From the NCBI RefSeq assembly GCF_032362555.1, contig NC_083511.1, forward strand, positions 1-64,000: a stretch of 64,000 bases of DNA. The letters run 5' to 3'. The translations under genes and the position numbers were made by a program. Shown here in pieces: positions 46,174-57,000 of this stretch (its first letter is position 1; each line of letters opens with the position of its first letter). The notes beneath the pieces were generated by a model. The model was not told where the DNA came from. It made no database searches and worked only from the letters and a program-made list of their open reading frames with translations. The DNA is from Amyelois transitella. Lineage: Eukaryota > Arthropoda > Insecta > Lepidoptera > Pyralidae.

Positions 46174-46911
46174 AATAGGCTATTACACTCTTTTTTGAAA
46201 ACTGTTTTAAATCAATCCTGAGACTGTGTTATACCTATAGAATTTTTATTAAAATTTTTTGAAGCCGAAAAGTGCTCTAAAAACGATTTATTATTTATGA
46301 TTTTGTATTTTCGCGCGAAAACGCCATCCGCCATGCTGTTTTGACTCGTGACGTCATACTTTTAGTAAACAATACGGCTCTACGTAAGACTAAAGTAAAA
46401 AGATTTTTGTAATAATGAATTACAATACATATTGTTGGTGTCTTGTTCCTGAATGCAAGAATACAAGTATAAAAACACCAGAAAAATTGTGGATTCCACT
46501 GCCAAGTGATATTAAAATGAGAAACCATCAACGTATTAATCCTCGGTAGATTTATATTGTCTGCTTTCAGAAAACCGTCTTCCATGATTCTATTAAATTA
46601 TTAAAGAGTAAAAACCCAAAAACGTGATAGAAATTTTAAAATTTCAAAATAAACAGAGCCTGACATCATCAATATGTTTTCGATTCGATATTTGTTTACT
46701 AAAAGTATGACGTCACGTCAGTACCCAACATGGCGGATAGCGTTTTCGACTTTTGAAGAACAGATTAAAAAAGAGGATTTTTTAAATTGAATTATAAAAT
46801 CCATATTGCACTTTTATGAATAATGATCGATGTTTTTCTTTTATTTTTTACAAAATCTATAAGATACGTGCATTTTTATATTTTTTTTTACATAGTGTAA
46901 AATAGCCTATT
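46174..46911 (+). mobile_element. Short inverted-repeat element carrying a THAP exon
   Basis: About 740 bp. Outer ends are AATAGGCTATT...ACACT and the reverse complement of AATAGCCTATT. A strong inner inverted repeat pairs 46313-46372 (CGAAAACGCCATCCGCCATG, then GACGTCATACTTTTAGTAAA) with 46682-46752. Between the arms is a 44-codon THAP-like ORF. THAP fingers are the DNA-binding domain of P-element-type transposases, so this looks like an internally deleted relative. No target-site duplication could be assigned. It lies in the interval between PFDN2 and EXOC1. Confidence 0.65.
46415..46549 (+). pseudogene. Truncated THAP zinc-finger ORF
   Basis: 44 residues beginning MNYNTYCWCLVPECKNTSIK and continuing KLWIPLPSDIKMRNHQR. 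The C-x-V-P-x-C start and the P-L-P-x-D segment match the first half of a C2CH THAP finger. The second Cys/His pair and the A-V-P-T-I-F end are missing, so it cannot fold as a full finger. Confidence 0.65.
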
Positions 46912-47617
46912 GTTCCTTCATAATTATCTAGGGAAATTTTTATAGCTTTTCGTTTTTAACAAGAATGAAGTTGGAAATACTCTAACAGATTTTGAAGCCT
47001 AATTTTGCCATGCTTGAGTTGAAATAGTACCTAGTTAAAATAATATTGGGGGTTCAAAATTTTTAGGTTAAATTTTTTTTTTAAATTATTGTAATGTCAT
47101 GATCATAAGTTTTATACGGCTTAATTAAATACATCAAAGATTAATGAGACCAAGAATTAAAAGCCAAATTACAGTGGTAGGTACATACCGTTCGTTTGCT
47201 CTTCGTATAGATTATAAGGTACGTTTACCTTATCCTTAGGAAAAAAAACCTACGAAACATTAAAAGATCGAAGCGAAACGAATTTTCCGATGCCAACGTT
47301 ATTTATTGTCATCGTCAGTTGTGTTGTGAACGTCAAAGTCAACAAACAATAATGAAAACTTCCAACTAAAGAGTAGGTACCTACCTAGAGAAAAAAGCAT
47401 AAACAGAAACAGAATTAAACAAATAATACAAGCTTATCTTTAAATAATTATTTTATCTTATTGTAGGACGGTAGGTAATATTTCAATATTGTAGGTATAT
47501 TAATAGTTTGTAGTATATATAATTGCTAGCACGAAGACAATTTCGTTTTACTTAGGTATAGTTTCACAACTCTGTCTCAATTATTTTTGTGAACTTTCCT
47601 TGTAACTTATTTTTCAG
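46912..47617. other. EXOC1 upstream region
   Basis: AT-rich. No exon resembling the Sec3 N-terminal domain was seen here or back to 44979. Confidence 0.5.
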
Positions 47618-47635
47618 ATACAAGGGGGATTAACT

Positions 47636-50600
47636 ATGAAAGAGGAGCCAGTGTTGCTGGAGAGGTCGGCTGACGCCAAGGAGCTGGCAGACGCCTTCAC
47701 GCATGCCAACAGTGCCTCCGACACTGTATGTGTATTTTCATTTATTGTGGTTTGTTCCGTATCGTCTTACTGTTTTTTCACAAGAAAATAATAATGCATT
47801 CTATCTATGACCGATTTTTGGAAATCTACGATCCTAAGAAGGAAACCATAAAATTGATATCAGTTCAAATTTGGATTGGTCATTTTGTAGAGCATTCAAC
47901 ATCCTTCTAGTAATACTTCTATTGTCACAGGATGCTAGCCCATTAGCCCATAGCCTACAAGAAGAATCTCAAGTTTATTAGTAAATCTATGTAATGCTGA
48001 AAATATTGTAAATAGGTATGTAAAATATGTCATGACCATACTTTTGGTATGAATATAATCATAAAAGGGTTGTCAAATCAATACTGTTGCCATTTCTGGC
48101 ATGTAAGTGATAAGTATTTGTTTTCATTAATACTTGTAAACTCACCCATTCCACCAACTGTGGTCAAAGGAAGACAGTCTTCCTGTGAACACTGTTAATG
48201 CCAGGATCATATTGGTCAGTGTTAATTTCTGTTTGCGTTAAATAATATTTCTTTACATTGTCAAGAATACTGATAGTCACCTAAGTCAAGGTGTTCATGA
48301 TTTGTATCTTTGATGTAATTACTAAGCTAATGATGCAGTAATGACATATGGTAAATTTGTGTCAATTATGACTTTAGTATAAAATGTGTTGCTAGTATAA
48401 CCTTGATCTGCAACTTACATTCTCATTCCTAATTTCAAATTTCAGCAGCTTAGGCTGTGTGGTAATAAGTCAGGTAATCAGGCTGTTAGCATCTTTTGTT
48501 TGTCGGCAGGACTTGTCGGAGGCGGCGCTGGGCGCGCTGCTGGAGGAGGAGGCGGAGGGCGGCGACGCGGAGCGCCGTGTGCGGCGCCTCGGCGAGCGCG
48601 TGGCGAGGCTCGACGCGCTCAACGTGGCCGGCATGCTCGCCGCCGCCACCGAGGGCGGGGGCGCCGGTAAGGTTACATTCATAATGCTAATACTATTAAT
48701 TTATTTATTTGGTCTACCATTGTATGCTACATTGATACATGATATATTTGAGGCGCGCGCCTGTCGTCGCGGCTGGAGGAGGGCGCGGCGCGCGGCGCGG
48801 AGCTGGCGGCGCGCGTGCGGCGCTGCGCGGCGCTGGCCCGCGGCGCGCCCGACGCCGTGCTGGCGCGCTCGGGCGCGGCGCGGGCCGACGCGGGCGCGCG
48901 CGCGCTGCTGCGGGAGCTGGCCGAGATCTACGAGTGGCTGGACCCGCCGCCGCTCCGGGACCTCGACGATCTGGCCGAGGTGACTTGTGGTGCAGTTATT
49001 CCTTTGTTTTAGTTTGAAATGAATTTGGCTATCCTACTAATATTATAAATGCGAAAGTTTGTGAATATGTCAGGATGTCAGTAAGGATGTTTGTTACTCT
49101 TTCACGCAAAAACTACTGAACCGATTACGATGAAAATGGTATGTAGGTAGCTGAAGACCCAGAATAACATATAGGCTACTTTTTATCCCGGAGTTCTCGC
49201 GGAATTGATAGGGTTTCCATGCGGACTAAATCGCGGGCGGCCTCTAGTTATCAATATTTACGATTTTATTTAAATGTTTTTCAGTTTTTGGGTATACTCT
49301 GATTTTAAATGTTGAACTTTTAATTAATAAAATTGTACCTAATGACTACACCTACTTATATGTATAGGATTGTTCAAATTCAATTTTTTTTTTCAATATT
49401 ATGGGAAACCTCTTATCACTTAATAATTGTCACATCTTTTGGTTTCACAAAATTGTTTGATATCAAATAAATTACTTAAAACTAAGTTTATTGCCGCTGC
49501 AGCATTTTCTTCAATAACATTAACTTCACAACTATCCAAACTTAGAAATGTGGACGAGAAAATGCATTGTTTAGATTAATTAATGTAAAATTATATGAAA
49601 TTTGAATTTCAATAATGTGTTTTTATGGATACAATGTGCATTGTTTTTAAATAAATGAATATGAATTTGAATGTGAACAAACGTTCTAAAATAGCATTTA
49701 TTGGGCGCGTCGTGCGCAGATATCGCTCGGCAGCGCGGAGGGGCGCGCGCGCGCGCTGGCGGCCGCCGCGGCGCTGCGCTCGGCGCTGCGGGGCGCGGCC
49801 CGCCAGCCGCCGCACCGGCGCCGCCTGGCCGCCGCGCGCGAGCGGCTGCGGCGGCTGGCGCGCGCGCGCGACCAGCTGGCGGCGGCGCTGGCGCGGCACC
49901 TCAACAACGCGCTCATCCACCTCGCCAACGAGGCGCGCGCGCACCACGCCGACCTGCTGCCGTACGCGCCCTTCATGCGCTGGCTCAAGGACATGGACGA
50001 GAAGGCCTTCGACGGGCTCGCCAAGGTAAGTCTTCTGCTACTATTGTAATTTGTTTTATCTCTCAAATATTTCGACCCAAGATTGAGTGGGCTAGATTGT
50101 TTCCACGAAGACACTCCTGTGTCGAGAACCAATAGTTGAAAGAAGTAAGAACTTTTGTAGGAACATGAAATGATTGTACGATCACCACGAGTCACCCGCG
50201 CCCGCAGGTGTACGTGAGCACGTGGTCGCGCGTGTACGAGCGCGAGACGCGCGCCGCCTGCGACGGTGCGCGCGCGCAGCTCGCTAACAACAGCGAGCAG
50301 GCCGACACTCTACTGGACGGGGTACGTTTATTATCTACTTACAACCTACAGATCCACATACATTTCTTTTAATACTTAATTTTTACGTTGATACCAATCA
50401 AGGCAGATCGACACTAAAAGATAACCAAGAAACCGAAATAACTATTTGTTGTTGTTATTATAGTATTATCACATAAAAACTATATTTACTATCTTATATT
50501 TCTGTAGCGTATAACTTTATTATTTATTTAATAGGTATTAACATTCGTCGAAAATCTCTGCAACGCCGAACAAGATTTTTGTGCGCAATTCTTTTATTTG

Positions 50601-50997
50601 GACGTCGATGTCAAGGTGAGTTTGTTGATTATATTCGTTAAGGATATCTAGGATCAACAACATTGTTTTGAATTGGTTGAACGCGAAGTGTGTTGCTATA
50701 TTCAAATTCAAATTCAAATTCAAAATTTTTATTCATTATTATAGGATATTATTATATCGCTTAATAATTGTCGTATGGTGTAACAACTTGGTTGACGTCA
50801 AATAAATTACTTAAAAACTAAGTTTACTGCCGCTTCCAAGGCGTCAGTGCAGAAGAAGCGGTAACAAACTGCACTGCAGCATTTTCATCAACAACGTCAA
50901 CTTCACAATATTAAATTATACTTAGAATAGAATGTGGACGGGAGAATACATTGTTCACGGGAGATTTATATATTTATGAGATTTAATATTGAAAAAA

Positions 50998-51032
<35 letters not shown>

Positions 51033-54000
51033 GGATTGCCAATTTTAAAAAGATTTATGTACAGAGTGTACTGAAATTTTGATTTAAGTTCAAATTAAAC
51101 TACAATTAATTACGAGGTTCCTGTGCCAAGCTCGAGCCAGATGTTTTTATCATTAAGGTAATCATCAGTCCTATAATAAGCCTTCCCACAAAGTACTTTC
51201 TTTACATACTCTTTGAATTTTCGGTTGGGCATATCAAGAACAGACTCCGGCAACCTATTATAAAATCGTATACAGTTCCCCATAAATGATTTACTGACTT
51301 TGCTAAGCCTATGAAACGGCATGACTAATTTATGTTTATTACGTAAATTTCTATCAGTTGTGGCACTAACTTTTTGAAAAAAAGAGGTATTTTTCCTAAC
51401 ATACATTATAAGATCAAAAATGTACTGGGACGCTACTGTAGGTATGTTTATTTTCTTAAAGAGTTGTCTTAACGAGTCTCTTGGTCCTAAGCCGTAAATT
51501 GCGCGAACGGCCCTTTTCTGAATTATAAAAATAGTTTGTATATCAGCCGCGCTACCCCATAAAAGTAAACCATAAGATAACAAGCTATGAAAATAGCTAA
51601 AATAAACAAGCCTAGCTGTAGCTACATCTGTCAATTGTCGGATCCTCCTAACAGCATAAGCGGCAGAGCTAAGTCTATTGGATAGTTTAGAAATATGAGC
51701 ACCCCACTGTAGCTTTGCATCAATTATAATTCCTAAAAACTTTGTATTTTCAACAAATTCTAATTTCTGGCCTTCCAGTGTTATGTCAGTATTGGCCTGC
51801 CTTACGTTTGGAAGGGTAAATTTAATGCATTGGGTCTTATTAGCATTTAAAAGAAGATTGTTGGTTGAGAACCAGATAGATATGGCCGACAGTATATTAT
51901 TAACCGAACTTACATTTTCGCTATGGCGATCTAATTTAAATATTAAAGAAGTGTCATCGGCAAACAGCACTATACCCGCCTGTTTTTCCACCATAAAAGG
52001 CAGGTCATTGACATATACCAAGAAGAGGAATGGTCCTAAAATTGAGCCCTGAGGAACACCCATTGAGACGCTTGATCCGCTTGACTTTACTCCATTAATA
52101 TCTACAGTTTGAAGCCTATCAGTCAAATAGGATGCCATTAGTTTAGTTGATTTGTGGTCAAACCCATATTGACGAAGTTTACGCAAAAGTGTCTGATGAT
52201 CTACGCAATCAAATGCTTTAGAGAGATCGCAAAAGACTCCAACTGAATCCTGTGAACTCTCCCACGCGTCATAGATTTGAGTAACAAGTGCTACTCCCGC
52301 ATCAGTGGTGGACTTCCCGGCAGTGAACCCATATTGTTGGGAATGGAAAATGTTATTGATTTTAAAATATTGTTGCATTTGATTAAGCATCATCTTCTCA
52401 AACACCTTGCTCAAAACTGGCAATATAGAAATAGGTCTATAATTGCCAAGGACTGTTTTCTCCCCTTTTTTGAATAGAGGTATTAATTTGCTACATTTCA
52501 TTAAATTTGGAAAAATACCCTCATCAATACATTCATTAAATATAAAAGCTAGATCAGATGCAATAATATCTATGATTTGACTTATGATACTAACAGACAT
52601 ACCCCAATGGTCTTCAGACTTTTTCAAATTAAGTTGTTTGAACGCCTTTAATATATTATCAGAGTTAACATATTTAAATTTAAAGACAGATTTGATGGGA
52701 GTTGTGTTATTATTAAGTAGGGTTTCAGCGCGCAATGGACAAGAGTCAACGTCAGAAGTTAGCTCCACAGGGATTTTTGCAAAGAAATTATCAAAAGCAT
52801 TTACTATGTCCTGAATTTTAGAAATACTTTTGTTACCGGATGATATTTGTTTAATACTGTCTCTATCTTTGATTTTGCCAGATTCTTTATTAATAATGTT
52901 CCATGTTTCTTTAATTTTATTTGGTGCGTTGTTTATTTTACTACTTATGTGCAAAGACTTGGCTTGCCTGCAAACTTTTTTAAATAATTTTGAATAATTT
53001 TTGACATATTCTACAAAACTGGGGTCAAAATTGTATTGTTTCTGGGCATATAAGTCATATAACTTATTCCTACTCTTGTGAATACCTACTGTAGCCCATT
53101 CACTGAACTGTAATCTATTACGAATATTGACTTGTTTCTGCTTGAACCTTTTTGAGTATTCAGCAGAAATCATATCAAATAAATTGTTATAATGTTCATT
53201 AGGATTATTTCCAGAATATGTTAAAGTATTTAATTGATTTGCAATGTTTATTTTAAATTTTCTTATGTTTTTGGAAGAAAGAGGTCTACACATAATTTTA
53301 TCATTATTTAAATTGTTTAAGGACTCTTTCTCAAAGGTAACATATTGACCGGTGTGATCCGAGGGCAATTTGTGAATAATTGATTTCCGTATATAAAGAT
53401 TATTGCAAAAAAAATTATCCAGACACTTGGCAGATGTAGATGTTATTCGGGTTGGTTCGAAAAAAACATACTCTAAATTATAATATTTAAACAAATTAAT
53501 AAATTGTATACTAACGGTTGATTTAACTAAAATGTCAATGTTAAAATCACCACAAATAATTAATTTTTTATTACATTTTGAGGTAACATGTAACACTTGA
53601 TCCATTATTTTTAAAAATTGTTTAAATTCACTGTTTGGGGGACTGTACACACAAACAATTATATGATGATCTAGCTCGGCACAGGTCACTTCGGCACACC
53701 GCTCAACCGAAAGTCTGGTTATGTCTGTTCGCTCTTTACAGCGAAGACCGCATTTGATAAATATCATAGACCCACCTCTAATTGCAGACTTTCTGTTTAA
53801 GCAGCTCACAATATTATAATTGTTTAGGCTGAACATCATCTCCCCCTCCATGAGCCAATGCTCAGTCAAACATAAAATGTCCACATTTAATTCTTCTAAA
53901 ACTAGTTGTACTTCTAATTCTTTGCCGGGAAGACCTTGTATATTTTGATGGATAATTCTTAACCCTCGAGGGTTTCCCGTTGTCTGAGTGTGCAGTTTAA

Positions 54001-57000
54001 ATTAACTGTCAAGTCAACAGAGTTACCATCACACAGAGTTGGCAATTCTGTAGTCAACTTATAATTAATATTTCGCTTACAATGTAAACTCATCCAAACA
54101 TTAATATTACTAGCTACCAATGTAGCAATTTTGTTCTTATGGTATCTGGATAGAAATATTCTATCATTGGTCTTAAAACAATCACCTATGAAATTGTTTG
54201 TGTCAAAAAACACAAATTTGTCACTGTGACGACATGTCAACGAATGCATAACATTATTGAGTAGGTGAATGTTTTTATTAAGTTTTGGAGACTGGCAACT
54301 CATATATGGAAAAGCACATAAAATTATTTGGTTAACTTTTAATTTATTCAAAGATTCAAAACAGTTAATTATATCTTTCCTGCCAATTTTAAAACTATCA
54401 CCAATTAATATTACTATGGTGGATTTATTATTTAAATTTACATTATTAATTCTCTTAATAATTTGGGTAAAAGATGCATTTGGCATGCAGTAATTTATAA
54501 AAGACTGATTTAGGGTATCACAAATATACAGGGCGAGGGCAGCGACGGCGAGCTGTCGGACGCGGGGTCGCGGCGCGCGGGGGTGGCGGGGGGTGCGGGG
54601 GGCGCGGCGGGGGCGGGGGCGGGGGCGGAGGCGCGCCGGCTCATGGCCGAGCTGTTCCCGAAGCTGGAGGCCGAGCTGGTCGGGCTCGTCGCGCACATCG
54701 AGCGCCAGGACCAATAGTGAGACTCTTTGTATAGTACCTACACCTTTAAATACAAATAGAGGGAACAGAAGTCATTTGATTCTGATTGCTATTTTGTTTT
54801 ATTTTTTCTCATATTTATCATAAAATTCGACTGTTTTGTTTATTACGTTAAATTGAGCAATTAAATTATACAAATATAATAGCGGCGCGATGCGCGCGCT
54901 AGCGTGCGTCGGTCGTCGCGTGCTGGGCGCGGCCGAGAGCGGCGCGGGGGCTGCGGGGGGCGGCGCGGGGGCTGCGGGGGGCGGCGCGGGGGCTGCGGGG
55001 GGCGGCGCGGGGGCTGCGGGGGGCGGCGCGGGGGCTGCGGGGGGCGAGGCGCGGTGGTCTCGTGGCGCGCTGGCGGCAGTAGCGGTGGTGGCCAAGCGCG
55101 GCGCAGACAAGTTTATAGCAGAACGGATTGCCGCCTTCCCCGATGCCGTTAGGCAGGTGAGCCATCTTAATACTTCCTTACTTTGAACATTTTTGGTAAG
55201 CAATGATGAAGAAATGTTCGAATGTGTGTGTATGTGTGCGCAGGCGGCGCGGCGCCCCAAGTGCGGTCTGCTGAGCTTCCTAGCGGAGTTCGAGGAGTTC
55301 AGCGCCGCCGCGGAGGAGATCTTCGCGCGCTCCAGGCGCGCCGACCTCGACCGCTGGTGAGAAATTCCAGTTTATTATTCACTAGAGCACGTCCGTGATT
55401 CACTTAAAGATACAAAGTAACAATTGATTTTTAAATTGATAACATAATTTTTTTTTACACATTTTTGGGTTTGGTACAACATGAGCGTGTGTGTGAGGGC
55501 AGGTACGTGTCGCTGGGGGCGGGCATGCTGAGCGCCATCGCGCAGGCGGAGCACCCGCGCACGCCGCGCGCCGTGCTGCGGCTGGAGAACTACCACCGCC
55601 TGCAGGGCGTGCTGGCCGCGCGCCGCGTGCCCGCGCTGGAGCCCGCGCGGCTCGCCTGCCGCAGCCGGTACAAGGTCAGTGTACAGCCAGCACTAGCACC
55701 GCCTGCAGGGCGTGCTGGCCGCGCGCCGCGTGCCCGCGCTGGAGCCCGCGCGGCTCGCCTGCCGCAGCCGGTACAAGGTCAGTGTACAGCCAGCACTAGC
55801 ACCGCCTGCAGGGCGTGCTGGCCGCGCGCCGCGTGCCCGCGCTGGAGCCCGCGCGGCTCGCCTGCCGCAGCCGGTACAAGGTCAGTGTACAGCCAGCACT
55901 AGCACCGCCTGCAGGGCGTGCTGGCCGCGCGCCGCGTGCCCGCGCTGGAGCCCGCGCGGCTCGCCTGCCGCAGCCGGTACAAGGTCAGTGTACAGCCAGC
56001 ACTAGCACCGCCTGCAGGGCGTGCTGGCCGCGCGCCGCGTGCCCGCGCTGGAGCCCGCGCGGCTCGCCTGCCGCAGCCGGTACAAGGTCAGTGTACAGCC
56101 AGCACTAGCACCGCCTGCAGGGCGTGCTGGCCGCGCGCCGCGTGCCCGCGCTGGAGCCCGCGCGGCTCGCCTGCCGCAGCCGGTACAAGGTCAGTGTACA
56201 GCCAGCACTAGCACCGCCTGCAGGGCGTGCTGGCCGCGCGCCGCGTGCCCGCGCTGGAGCCCGCGCGGCTCGCCTGCCGCAGCCGGTACAAGGTCAGTGT
56301 ACAGCCAGCACTAGCACCGCCTGCAGGGCGTGCTGGCCGCGCGCCGCGTGCCCGCGCTGGAGCCCGCGCGGCTCGCCTGCCGCAGCCGGTACAAGGTCAG
56401 TGTACAGCCAGCACTAGCACCGCCTGCAGGGCGTGCTGGCCGCGCGCCGCGTGCCCGCGCTGGAGCCCGCGCGGCTCGCCTGCCGCAGCCGGTACAAGGT
56501 CAGTGTACAGCCAGCACTAGCACCGCCTGCAGGGCGTGCTGGCCGCGCGCCGCGTGCCCGCGCTGGAGCCCGCGCGGCTCGCCTGCCGCAGCCGGTACAA
56601 GGTCAGTGTACAGCCAGCACTAGCACCGCCTGCAGGGCGTGCTGGCCGCGCGCCGCGTGCCCGCGCTGGAGCCCGCGCGGCTCGCCTGCCGCAGCCGGTA
56701 CAAGGTCAGTGTACAGCCAGCACTAGCACCGCCTGCAGGGCGTGCTGGCCGCGCGCCGCGTGCCCGCGCTGGAGCCCGCGCGGCTCGCCTGCCGCAGCCG
56801 GTACAAGGTCAGTGTACAGCCAGCACTAGCATAATCTGTATTTTCCCAAATAATTAATCTGTTATATTTATTTTTTCAAATAACTTTGAAATCGTAGATG
56901 GGATGTGAGGTACATCGAGACTTTGTTTTTATTACCAGCTTATATTATTGGTATAACTACAGCAGTTTTGAATTATCTGGGAAAGATTCCTTTGAATTAT

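Larger units (their letters stand above)
51031..54525 (-). mobile_element. 5'-truncated LINE, antisense in an EXOC1 intron
   Basis: Minus-strand order: the C-terminal part of ORF1 (54500 down to 53959), then an ORF2 frame that slightly overlaps or abuts ORF1, then a short 3' UTR ending at the TA run. The 5' boundary is about 54525, only a few bases before the acceptor of EXOC1 exon 7 (exon starts 54532). The scrap at 29060-29890 and the 3' fragment at 57455 come from related elements. Confidence 0.85.

Noticed and set aside
55712-56857. Ten or more overlapping 97-residue ORFs
   Set aside because: They are the same 103-bp unit read through three frames (103 is not a multiple of three). They cross splice donors and begin at non-ATG codons.
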